This document shows positions 1 through 7,062 of a stretch of 17,956 nt of DNA, in pieces; position 1 is the stretch's first letter; every line of letters starts with the position of its first letter. The stretch is taken from the NCBI GenBank assembly GCA_964542435.1, contig CAZIVE010000051.1:1-17956 (forward strand). Reading direction: 5' to 3'. The stretch comes from CAZIVE01 sp964542435 (lineage in GTDB: Bacteria > Bacteroidota > Bacteroidia > Bacteroidales > Tannerellaceae). The translations under genes were made by a program, and so were the position numbers. The notes beneath the pieces were generated by a model that saw only the letters and a program-made list of their open reading frames with translations, searched no databases and had not been told where the DNA came from.

Positions 1-112
1 CACTGGTGAAAGTACGAATATAACTTCTAAAAAGCTTCCTGCACTGGTGAAACGACTTTTTGAGGCCGTTTTAAGTGTTTCGCCCGGTGAAATGATTGAA
101 TTTCATCATTTC
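1..112. repeat. Three spaced GGTGAAA-type repeats plus an inverted repeat
   Basis: CACTGGTGAAA occurs at 1-11 and again at 42-52. A diverged copy, GCCCGGTGAAA, lies at 82-92. The copies are 41 and 40 bases apart. The last one runs into an inverted repeat, GAAATGAT at 89-96 and ATCATTTC at 105-112, with an 8-base loop. This lies beyond the terminator of the DUF1080 gene, and I see no gene in 1-146. The array may continue to the left of the window. Function is unknown: it could be a regulator-binding array for a gene outside the window or a dispersed intergenic repeat. Three short degenerate copies are weak evidence. Confidence 0.4.
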
Positions 113-146
113 TTTGACAGATTTAGGATAAGCCATATTCGATTTC

Positions 147-187
147 AAAAAAGAAAGGCCAGCAAGAAAGATTCCTGCCGGCCTTTT
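147..187 (-). terminator. Rho-independent terminator of the oxidoreductase/DUF1080 operon
   Basis: An 11-bp stem pairs 154-164 with 176-186 (AAAGGCC side against GGCCTTT side) around an 11-base loop. The single A/C mismatch on the plus strand becomes a G-U wobble in the minus-strand RNA. Six A residues at 147-152 give a U run after the stem in that RNA. It begins about 24 bases past the stop of the DUF1080 gene. Confidence 0.85.
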
Positions 188-210
188 CTAATGTAAATAT
201 GAAACGAGTA

Positions 211-3200
211 TTACTTTTTCAATTCCTTGATACGGATATTGCGGAACTCGACAGGTGAACCATGGCCGAGGAATGCAATATGACCGCTCTTGTTGAACAG
301 ACCCGGATGCTCTTCATGATCGGGCGTACCGTCCTTCGTAGCTTCGCGGATGTTACCTTCCGTAATAACTTGTCCATTGACAGTCACACGAATGTTGTCG
401 CCGTTGGCGTAAATCTCTTCCGTATTCCATTCGCCGGCAGGTTTGAATGCACTGTGGTGATCAGGCTTTGCAGCGATGATGCCATAAACGGAACCATGAT
501 GCTGCAGCGGAGTGATGTCTTTGTAGATCGGATTCTCGCAATCGAGGATCTGGACTTCCATGCCGACATAAGCAGCGTCTCCTGTCATCGGAGTACGGAT
601 TCCGACACCGTTGTTGGCTCCTGGCGTGAGCTTGAAGTCGAAACGATAGATGAAGTTCGAGAACTCCTTCTTTGTATAGAGGTTTCCACCATAAGCCTTG
701 CTCGGATCCATGGCAATGCAACCATTACGCAGCGTATAATCTACGAGGTTTCCAGTCCATTCGTTCATGTTCGTACCGTCGAAGAGCACTTTGTAACCCT
801 CCTTCTGTTCTTCCGGAGAAAGCGTGAAAGGTTCGGGCGTATTCAACTCCTTAACATAGATGTCGCGATAATAGACCTTGCTACCATGAGCCTGGATCTC
901 GATATCTTCGATGGAAGGAATGGGCAGATTGTGATCCCAATAGTTGTCGAGGATTACATCATCTACAACCTTCTCGCCATTGAGAACCACCGTTACGCGG
1001 TCGCCCACCATGCGGATAAAGAAGGAATTCCATTCGCCCAATTTGTTATCAGCCACTTTCGTCGGCTTGCTTGGATTGGCGAAGTTGTTGTAAAGTCCGC
1101 CGGAACCAACCTGTGCACCTACATTGACACGAGCTGTATCCCAAATCTGAACCTGTGGCGTGCCACGCAGATAAACGCCGGCGTCAGCTTCCGGTCCTGC
1201 CGGATCAAGCATCCAATCGACATACATCTCGAAGTCGCGGTATTTCTTAACCGTGCAGATATTATCATAACCACTTCCGACGAAGGTCAACATGCCGTTT
1301 TCAACCTTCCAGTCGCGAGCCATTGACTCATCGGCTTTGGCCTGTTCTTTGGCAAGTTCTTCGGGCTTCAGTTGAGCACGTTTGAAAGGATTATCATTCG
1401 GAGAAGCCAGCAAACCTTTCCAACCCGTCAGATCCTTACCGTTGAAGATAGAGACGAAACCTGTTTCATCCGGCATCTCAGCCAACTGTTTGCGCAGAGC
1501 CTGCTTCAGATAATCGGCATCTTTGTCTGTCAGGACAGACATGGATTTATTGATCAGCGCCTTTACGTTATTTCCCGTATATTCCTTACTACTCAAAGCA
1601 ATCTGAGTGACAGCCATAGCAGCGGCCTGCTGTGTTCCAGGATTATCCAAATAGTTGCTTGCAAAAAGCAAACCTTGGAAAGCGCCCGTTCCACTCATAA
1701 TGTTGAGGATGCGGTTCTTCTGAGCGTCGGTCTTGGCAACCGTCATAGCATCACGCAAAGCAAGTACACGGTTTTCACCAGTAGCCATCAGTGATGTAAT
1801 GGCGAGATCACGATCGAAGGCACGATCGAAATATTCGGAAGCCGATGCATCACGACAAACGTCAAGCAGATAATGCAGAGACTCTTTGTCTTTCCAGCTC
1901 AGCAAAGCGTTGAAAGCAGATTCGCGTGTCGCACCCGTACTTTCCTTGAAAGCTTTGGCAATCACTGGAAGCACTTTCATATCGCCCGTCGAAGCCAAAA
2001 CCGGATAATAAAGGTAGGCATTCTGTCCGGCTTGCAGCATACGGCTGTTAACCGCAGCAGAACGATCCGCAATCGGTTTCTGTGATAATGTAGCAGACAC
2101 AGCCTCTTGCAACGGAGCAACAGCAGAAGCATCGGCTGTCTCAAGCATGCCGCACATCAGCGTGAAATTCTTTTCTGTGACAACACTCTTCAATGTCTTA
2201 TAAGCCGCAGCCTTAACAGCCGGTGATGTTGCCTTGGTCTGTTCGATAACATTATTCAGATTGGCATCAGCCATACGAAGAGCCAGCAGGTCAAGTCCGG
2301 CAATCTTACCGGAATCGGTAGCCAACTTAAGCGTCTTGGCAACCTCAACATCAATGTCACCCTTGAAAGCAGCCAGTGCATTTTTTCCTAAAGCAATCGT
2401 AGCTCCATCCTTGCTGGTGAGCAGTTGTGCGATAGAAGGAATCACCTGCGTGTCGCCCATTTTCACCAAAGCCCAGACAGCTGCTGTCTTCACTCCGAAA
2501 TCCTTACCCTTTAACTGTTTCAACAAAGCCTGACGCAGCGGAAGATCGAAACGGATGTCGAGATTCTTCAGCATATCGTGATGTGCAGGCTGAACGCTTT
2601 CACGTCCGAGCCAGTTGATGATATCTGTTTTGGAAGCCGGTTTAGCTTTGAGCATCGTCTTGGCGATTTCTGTGTAGAATGCCTGATCGGCGAAGTCGGA
2701 AGCATAACGAAGGGCTGCATTGCGATACTGGATGTTGTTGTCCTTCATCGCTGCGATAGCCAGCTTGCCGGCAGCATCTTTCGAACTGCTCATCATCATG
2801 ATCTGCAAAGCTGCTTCGCGCGTCTGCAACATACCGGCTTTAGCTGCATCGATCTGCAACTGAGCGGCAGCAGCATAAGCGGATTTTGCATCGCCCTTTT
2901 CTGCGATTCGTTTGAGGAGAGCGATATAAGCTTCGTTGGCTCCACTCTTATCAAATGTATAGTTGGCAGCTTTGGCAGCAGTGGAAAGAGCCGGCATTGA
3001 AGCATTCGATCCCACGCGGCTGAGCGCATAAAGCACCTCTTTCTGCATGAATTCGTCGTTCGAGCCGATCATCTGAATCAGCGTCTGTTCTGCATCGGAA
3101 GCACCTGTCTCGGCAATGGCCTTAACGAGATCCTTCTGTGTCTTGTCCTGTTTCAAAGCATTAACCAGAACCTCTTTTGCCTTTGCCGTATTGATTCTCG

Positions 3201-3714
3201 CCAAAGCACGAGCAGCCGGTCCGACAAGAACCTGCGTGTTCAGACAGTTGGTAAGAGTAGGCACGCTTTCGTCGCCACCCAGATTCTGCAACTGCTTAAT
3301 GAGGAAGCGGCAGGTGTACGTATTGGCAGGAGCTTTGTCTCCATCCTTATACTCTTTAGGGAAATTGGCAGAGAGGCTGGCAATCGCCTTGCAGTAGGAC
3401 TGAGCTACTGACTGGCGAAGAGCATCTCTTCCTTGCTCAGAAGCATAGTTGGTCAATCCGCTGATGGCATACTCCACCTGAGCATTGCGCTCTTCGGCAG
3501 ACGAAGCGAGACGCGTAACCAACATCTGTATGCCTTCATCGCCCGTTTTGCTCAAATCGCTGATCAGATTGTTGTAGTTGTCCTGCTGGACAGCGGGCAT
3601 CTGAGCAAGTACGTCGGCCACCGTCGTTTTCACGGTACGGTTTTGCGGCGTTTGGGCCATTATCATAGTGCTGCACAATAACAGAGCAGCCAGTGACATA
3701 AATTTCTTTATCAT
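211..3714 (-). CDS. Secreted HEAT-repeat protein with two C-terminal DUF1080 (3-keto-glycoside hydrolase-like) domains
   Basis: The protein has 1167 residues. Residues 1-20 form a signal peptide (Lys-Lys, a Leu/Ala-rich core, cleavage probably after Ala20), so it acts in the periplasm or outside. Residues about 40-745 are alanine-rich paired helices of HEAT type, with repeated A-x-x-A-L and V-L/P-x-L patterns. Two DUF1080 modules follow: about 752-957 (starts SIFNGKDLTGWKG, with VEN-G, GVYLRG and LNGEKV landmarks) and about 973-1165 (starts VLFDGTNMNEWTG, with NNGVGIR, GMEVQILD and VNGQVI). DUF1080, also called 3-keto-disaccharide hydrolase, is a jelly-roll fold linked to cleavage of C3-oxidised glycosides. 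The first copy carries an insert at about 770-800. The gene lies 31 bases after the oxidoreductase and shares its terminator, so the pair is an operon. The substrate is unknown. The HEAT part may be a scaffold for partners or polysaccharide. Confidence 0.88.
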   Translation of the reverse strand: MIKKFMSLAALLLCSTMIMAQTPQNRTVKTTVADVLAQMPAVQQDNYNNLISDLSKTGDEGIQMLVTRLASSAEERNAQVEYAISGLTNYASEQGRDALRQSVAQSYCKAIASLSANFPKEYKDGDKAPANTYTCRFLIKQLQNLGGDESVPTLTNCLNTQVLVGPAARALARINTAKAKEVLVNALKQDKTQKDLVKAIAETGASDAEQTLIQMIGSNDEFMQKEVLYALSRVGSNASMPALSTAAKAANYTFDKSGANEAYIALLKRIAEKGDAKSAYAAAAQLQIDAAKAGMLQTREAALQIMMMSSSKDAAGKLAIAAMKDNNIQYRNAALRYASDFADQAFYTEIAKTMLKAKPASKTDIINWLGRESVQPAHHDMLKNLDIRFDLPLRQALLKQLKGKDFGVKTAAVWALVKMGDTQVIPSIAQLLTSKDGATIALGKNALAAFKGDIDVEVAKTLKLATDSGKIAGLDLLALRMADANLNNVIEQTKATSPAVKAAAYKTLKSVVTEKNFTLMCGMLETADASAVAPLQEAVSATLSQKPIADRSAAVNSRMLQAGQNAYLYYPVLASTGDMKVLPVIAKAFKESTGATRESAFNALLSWKDKESLHYLLDVCRDASASEYFDRAFDRDLAITSLMATGENRVLALRDAMTVAKTDAQKNRILNIMSGTGAFQGLLFASNYLDNPGTQQAAAMAVTQIALSSKEYTGNNVKALINKSMSVLTDKDADYLKQALRKQLAEMPDETGFVSIFNGKDLTGWKGLLASPNDNPFKRAQLKPEELAKEQAKADESMARDWKVENGMLTFVGSGYDNICTVKKYRDFEMYVDWMLDPAGPEADAGVYLRGTPQVQIWDTARVNVGAQVGSGGLYNNFANPSKPTKVADNKLGEWNSFFIRMVGDRVTVVLNGEKVVDDVILDNYWDHNLPIPSIEDIEIQAHGSKVYYRDIYVKELNTPEPFTLSPEEQKEGYKVLFDGTNMNEWTGNLVDYTLRNGCIAMDPSKAYGGNLYTKKEFSNFIYRFDFKLTPGANNGVGIRTPMTGDAAYVGMEVQILDCENPIYKDITPLQHHGSVYGIIAAKPDHHSAFKPAGEWNTEEIYANGDNIRVTVNGQVITEGNIREATKDGTPDHEEHPGLFNKSGHIAFLGHGSPVEFRNIRIKELKK

Positions 3715-3745
3715 GATTCTTCTTTTGTTAGCTTGTGAATAATGT

Positions 3746-5002
3746 TTAGATGTTCCAAGGTGCGCGCATCGGTTGATTGATCAGACGATTGGCAGCGTCG
3801 TCATCCTTGAATTCAAGTTTCACAGGATCAAAATGGAGCGTGCGGTTCAGACGAAGTGCACATCCGCCCATATTGACAATGGTAGCCGAACGGAATCCGT
3901 TGCGTTCGTTGAGCGCAAACGGCTGGCGTGTCTTAACGGCCGTAATGAAATCGGTCATCTGCGGAGCCGGTTCGGGGAATTCAGCCAGTTTCTTCTGCCA
4001 ATCAGGAATGTCGCATACAAAGTTCTTATAGACATTGCCTTTAGGTCCATGAATGTAAGGCGTATTAGGATCTCCGAAATCGCCGCCCCAAAGAATGATC
4101 TGGCAGCCATCTTCGTAGGTATATTTGATCTGACGCCACGTACCGACTGCATCAGGATGCTGCTGCGGAGCGTCCACTTCGACCGTGATCGGACTGGTCT
4201 CGTCCTTGTCGAGCAGATACTGCACAGGATCCAGATAATGCTGGCCCATATCGCCCAGGCCACCTGAATCATAATCCCAATAGCCACGGAAAGTCTGGTG
4301 AACGCGGTGCGAATTGTAAGGCTTGTAAGGAGCCGGTCCTAACCAGAAGTTATAATCAAGCTCAGAAGGAATCGGTTGTTCCTCGAGATGTTCTTTTCCT
4401 ACCCAATAAAATTTCCAGTCGAAACCTGTATGTTTGCTGACGGTAACAGTCAAAGGCCAGCCCAGCAGTCCGCTCATGATAAGCTTCTTCAACGGATGAA
4501 CCGTCGTTCCGAGTCCGTAGAAATCATCTGCAAAACGGAACCAAGTGTTCAGACGGAAAATGCGGTTGTACTGTTTCATGGCTTCCATCACTCTCTTACC
4601 TTCGCCGATGGTACGTGTCATTGGCTTCTCACACCAAATATCTTTGCCCTGTTTGGCAGCTTCCACCGACATGGTTCCATGCCAGTGCGGAGGCGTAGCA
4701 ATATGCACGATGTCCACATTCGGATCGGCAATCAGCTCACGATAATCATGGTAAGCAGCAATCTTCTCTTTTACAAGATTCAAACCATTCTGCAAATGGT
4801 TCTTATCTACATCGCAGACAGCAACCAAACGAGTACCACCCAGATTCACATGGCCACAACCCATGCTTCCGGTTCCGATAATACCTTTCGTAAGTTGATC
4901 ACTCGGTGCAATAAGACCATTTCCAAGCACATTGCGTGGTACAATGGTAAAAAGCGCCACTCCACCCAAAGTTTTTAGGAAATTTCTTCTATTTGTTCTC
5001 AT
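3746..5002 (-). CDS. Exported Gfo/Idh/MocA-family oxidoreductase
   Basis: The protein has 418 residues. It is an NAD(P)-dependent sugar or polyol dehydrogenase-type protein. The N-terminus TNRRNFLK followed by a hydrophobic stretch (residues 11-21) resembles a twin-arginine signal, implying export folded with cofactor. The Rossmann nucleotide-binding loop is at about 40-48 (G43-T-G45-S-M-G48). The EKP motif, with the family catalytic lysine, is at 125-127. The C-terminal substrate domain has GGLGDMGQHYLDP at about 247-259, holding the usual Asp and His. The open frame extends 27 codons further to 5083, but a promoter at 5061-5092 lies inside that extension, so ATG at 5002 is chosen. It is the first gene of an operon with the DUF1080 protein. 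The inferred role is C3 oxidation of glycosides ahead of keto-glycoside cleavage. The actual substrate cannot be read from sequence. Confidence 0.9.
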   Translation of the reverse strand: MRTNRRNFLKTLGGVALFTIVPRNVLGNGLIAPSDQLTKGIIGTGSMGCGHVNLGGTRLVAVCDVDKNHLQNGLNLVKEKIAAYHDYRELIADPNVDIVHIATPPHWHGTMSVEAAKQGKDIWCEKPMTRTIGEGKRVMEAMKQYNRIFRLNTWFRFADDFYGLGTTVHPLKKLIMSGLLGWPLTVTVSKHTGFDWKFYWVGKEHLEEQPIPSELDYNFWLGPAPYKPYNSHRVHQTFRGYWDYDSGGLGDMGQHYLDPVQYLLDKDETSPITVEVDAPQQHPDAVGTWRQIKYTYEDGCQIILWGGDFGDPNTPYIHGPKGNVYKNFVCDIPDWQKKLAEFPEPAPQMTDFITAVKTRQPFALNERNGFRSATIVNMGGCALRLNRTLHFDPVKLEFKDDDAANRLINQPMRAPWNI

Positions 5003-5060
5003 AGTAATAAATGTATATGTGTATAGGTGACAATTTATCTTTTTCTTATGAAAATTTTCA

Positions 5061-5092
5061 CAAATATAAGGACATATAATCATATATACAAT
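5061..5092 (-). promoter_or_regulatory. Bacteroidetes-type promoter of the oxidoreductase/DUF1080 operon
   Basis: On the minus strand, TATATTTG (plus 5061-5068) matches the Bacteroidetes -7 consensus TAnnTTTG exactly. ATTG (plus 5089-5092) sits 20 bases upstream as a -33 element. The predicted transcript starts near 5054, giving a leader of about 50 bases to the ATG at 5002. A perfect 12-bp palindrome, TGAAAATTTTCA (5049-5060), abuts the -7 box and covers the predicted start, so it could be an operator. Confidence 0.7.
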
Positions 5093-5367
5093 GTTTTTTA
5101 GCCCCTAATTACTCTCAATTTGAAAAAATGTAGGATTATCTGTCCCGGTGACATCATTCATTTCTTTTCGAGCCCGAATGCTCCTGGATTGATTCCGAAC
5201 GTATGTTCATCGAAAAAAGATATAATGACAGAAACAGGTACCGATTCATTGACCTTTACCATATAACTTCCTAACAAATAATACTTTAATAACAGTCATT
5301 ACGATCGATTAGCCAATGCCCCCTGCCTTTTTCAACGAAAGAACCGTGCAATGTCTAAGGAAATAAA

Positions 5368-5391
5368 AATATTCAACCATGGTTAAATATT
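5368..5391. promoter_or_regulatory. Operator-like palindrome, site 1
   Basis: The 10-bp perfect palindrome AACCATGGTT is at 5375-5384. It is flanked, one base out on each side, by AATATT (5368-5373 and 5386-5391). The whole 24-bp site is palindromic except for one position pair. This symmetry is typical of a dimeric regulator site of LacI, TetR or similar type. The regulator is not identified. Confidence 0.5.
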
Positions 5392-5437
5392 ATTTTGACT
5401 ACTGTGCGAAGGTCCGCGGGATACTATGAAAAAAAGT

Positions 5438-5457
5438 TTTAACCATGGTTGAAATAT
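5438..5457. promoter_or_regulatory. Operator-like palindrome, site 2
   Basis: The same 10-bp palindrome AACCATGGTT is at 5441-5450, flanked by TTT on the left and G-AAATATT on the right. The outer arms are less symmetric than in site 1. The flanks make it an approximate reverse complement of site 1. The two centres are 66 bases apart, a spacing that could allow cooperative binding or looping. The site lies about 350 bases upstream of the oxidoreductase promoter and 60 bases beyond the panD terminator. Confidence 0.45.
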
Positions 5458-5508
5458 TTTTTCACAGTATGTCAAACGGGACGTTCTTTATGAATTTGGG
5501 ATAAACAT

Positions 5509-5540
5509 AAAAAAGGAGCTGCATCAATTGACGCAGCTCC
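5509..5540 (-). terminator. Rho-independent terminator of panC-panD
   Basis: A perfect 8-bp stem, GGAGCTGC (5515-5522) and GCAGCTCC (5533-5540), has a 10-base loop. Six A residues at 5509-5514 give a U run in the minus-strand RNA. It lies 24 bases after the panD stop. A T-rich run on the other side (5544-5550) means it could also stop plus-strand transcripts. Confidence 0.88.
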
Positions 5541-5564
5541 AATATTTTTTATAAATAGATTCGA

Positions 5565-5915
5565 TCAAACGATCTTGTTCGTAGCCGTATCCGGAAAGAC
5601 GACCGCAGGTTTGAATGTCTTGGCTTCTTCAAAATCCATCAACGCATAAGCCATGATGATAATCACGTCGCCAACCTGACATTTGCGAGCAGCACCACCG
5701 TTGAGACAGATAACGCCCGATCCGCGCTTCCCTTTGATTACATAAGTTTCAAACCGTTCGCCATTGTTGTTGTCAACGATCGCTACCTTTTCATTCGGGA
5801 GGAGATTAGCGGCATCCATGAGATCCTCATCGATAGTGATACTACCGATGTAGTTGAGATCAGCTTCCGTCACTGTTACTCTGTGAATCTTCGATTTAAC
5901 TATTTCTACCAACAT
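5565..5915 (-). CDS. panD: Aspartate 1-decarboxylase proenzyme
   Basis: The protein has 116 residues, slightly shorter than the roughly 126 of E. coli PanD. It makes beta-alanine from L-aspartate in the cytoplasm for pantothenate and coenzyme A. The self-cleavage site Gly24-Ser25 is present in YIGSIT; Ser25 becomes the pyruvoyl group of the alpha chain. Other family landmarks are the N-terminal KSKIHRVTVTEADLNY, the NGERFETYVI segment (about 50-59), the NGGAAR turn (about 72-77) and GDVIIIMAYA (about 82-91). It lies 34 bases downstream of panC on the same strand and ahead of a strong terminator, so the two are co-transcribed. Its product is a substrate of PanC. The identification is secure. 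Confidence 0.97.
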   Translation of the reverse strand: MLVEIVKSKIHRVTVTEADLNYIGSITIDEDLMDAANLLPNEKVAIVDNNNGERFETYVIKGKRGSGVICLNGGAARKCQVGDVIIIMAYALMDFEEAKTFKPAVVFPDTATNKIV

Positions 5916-5949
5916 TGTTCAATCGTTTGGGCAGCTCGAAGCTGCTTAT

Positions 5950-6789
5950 TTAGTATTTGATGTTGTCTATCAAACGAACATCTCCGCAAAATACGGTGAT
6001 GCATCCAACAGGATAATCCGTGTCATTCCATTTGTCAATCGATACCAATGAGTTGCCGTCGACGATTTCATAGTATTCAACACGCATTTCAGGACATGCG
6101 TTAAGGGTGTTGATCACATATTCCTTCACCTCTTTAACGCTCTTTTCGGGTGCAAATTTACGACTTTCTTTTAACGTACGGGCAATTAATGGAGCTTTTT
6201 GACGAAGTTCTGGCGTCAATCTGCTGTTTCTGCTGCTCAATGCCAAACCATCGGCTTCACGAACGATCGGACACGGATTGATCTTGACCTTGATTCCCAA
6301 CTGCTTCACCATTGCTTTGATGACAGCAATCTGCTGGAAGTCTTTTTCGCCAAAATAAGCATTATCAGGTTCTACGGCATAAAAGAGTTTGCTGACAATC
6401 TGACAAACACCATTGAAATGACCGGGACGACGAGCACCTTCCATCACTTCCTGCACCGTACCCAGACTGAATGTTCTCGTGTCAGGTTCGGGATACATCT
6501 CCTCAACGGAAGGAGCGAAAAGAATATCACACTTTGCGGCTTCCAACAATGCGCTGTCTTGGTCAAGCGTATGAGGATATGTTTCAAGATCATGCTTGTC
6601 ATTGAACTGTGTCGGATTGACAAAATCACTGACTACACAGATGCCATTCTCTTTTGCACAACGATTCACCAAACTGATATGGCCGGCATGCAAAGCGCCC
6701 ATTGTAGGGACAAGTCCAATCTGTTTGCCTTTCTCTCGTTCAGCAGCTAAAATGCTTTTCAGCTCTTTGATACTTTTTACTATTTTCAT
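5950..6789 (-). CDS. panC: Pantothenate synthetase (pantoate--beta-alanine ligase)
   Basis: The protein has 279 residues, normal for PanC. It joins D-pantoate and beta-alanine using ATP through a pantoyl-adenylate. PTMGALHAGH (28-37) is the nucleotidyltransferase HxGH motif, with His34 and His37. FVNPTQF (56-62) and RRPGHFNGV (120-128) bind pantoate and ATP. GEKDFQQ (147-153) and the KMSKS-like SSRNSRL (185-191) complete the active site. The frame stays open 31 codons further upstream to 6882, but that extension is a hydrophobic stretch with no counterpart in PanC, so ATG at 6789 is chosen. One oddity is Asp55 just before FVNPTQF, where I would expect a hydrophobic residue. It is the first gene of the panC-panD operon and divergent from the synthase-like gene. 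Confidence 0.96.
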   Translation of the reverse strand: MKIVKSIKELKSILAAEREKGKQIGLVPTMGALHAGHISLVNRCAKENGICVVSDFVNPTQFNDKHDLETYPHTLDQDSALLEAAKCDILFAPSVEEMYPEPDTRTFSLGTVQEVMEGARRPGHFNGVCQIVSKLFYAVEPDNAYFGEKDFQQIAVIKAMVKQLGIKVKINPCPIVREADGLALSSRNSRLTPELRQKAPLIARTLKESRKFAPEKSVKEVKEYVINTLNACPEMRVEYYEIVDGNSLVSIDKWNDTDYPVGCITVFCGDVRLIDNIKY

Positions 6790-6812
6790 CAGACAGTTTC
6801 TTAAAGACGGTG

Positions 6813-6820
6813 CAAAACAA
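6813..6820 (-). promoter_or_regulatory. Possible panC promoter (-7 box)
   Basis: On the minus strand TTGTTTTG precedes CACC, resembling the TAnnTTTG -7 element of Bacteroidetes with one mismatch. A TTTG lies further upstream at 6835-6838, but only 14 bases away instead of about 20, so the pair is imperfect. The leader to the panC ATG would be about 20 bases. Confidence 0.35.
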
Positions 6821-7006
6821 CTAAATAAATACGTCAAAAGAAAGAGAATTATTATCTTTTTGATATTTATCTCTATTTGCATGACTCGTTACGAGCACGC
6901 ATTCCAAACGTACGAATAGCCTTGTTATGGGCCCTAATTGGCTGATTTTTATATACTGAGATATCAAGCTTGATAGGATGAATATGGGATTAAAAATTCA
7001 AAAGTA

Positions 7007-7038
7007 TTAGAAATAGCGCGATATTTTTACTACCTTTG
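7007..7038 (+). promoter_or_regulatory. Bacteroidetes-type promoter of the synthase-like/DUF4270 operon
   Basis: TACCTTTG at 7031-7038 is an exact TAnnTTTG -7 match. TTAG at 7007-7010 sits 20 bases upstream as a weak -33 element (one mismatch to TTTG), the same spacing as the other two promoters in the window. Transcription would start about 7045, leaving a short leader of about 18 bases before the ATG at 7063. Confidence 0.6.
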
Positions 7039-7062
7039 TACCGATAAATAAAAGATTATAGA

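Larger units (their letters stand above)
5093..5508. other. Gene-free intergenic stretch with paired palindromes
   Basis: No convincing gene lies here on either strand. The longest start-to-stop frame I examined on the minus strand, 5158-5262 (34 codons), has no clear ribosome site or recognisable family. The stretch contains two AACCATGGTT palindromes (annotated separately) and, at 5144-5151, a CCCGGTGA followed by a CATCATT/TTTCTTT block. The same words occur at 83-115. The length between the pan terminator and the oxidoreductase promoter is unusual for these tightly packed genes. It could hold a regulatory RNA or remnants of a lost gene. Confidence 0.5.

Noticed and set aside
1..92. CRISPR-like array
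   Set aside because: There are only three 11-base copies, one degenerate, with about 30-base gaps. The repeats are too short and no cas gene is in the window.
262..1326. 354-codon open frame on the plus strand
   Set aside because: It lies wholly antisense to the DUF1080 domains of a clear secreted protein. Its translation shows no family features, and its openness reflects codon bias of the real gene.
5158..5262. 34-codon frame on the minus strand, followed by an overlapping 18-codon frame
   Set aside because: Composition looks protein-like, but there is no convincing promoter or ribosome site and no recognisable family. Too short to claim as genes or as a pseudogene without comparative data.
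6790..6882. 31-codon hydrophobic extension of panC that resembles a signal sequence
   Set aside because: PanC is cytoplasmic and its family start matches ATG 6789. The extension covers the likely promoter region.
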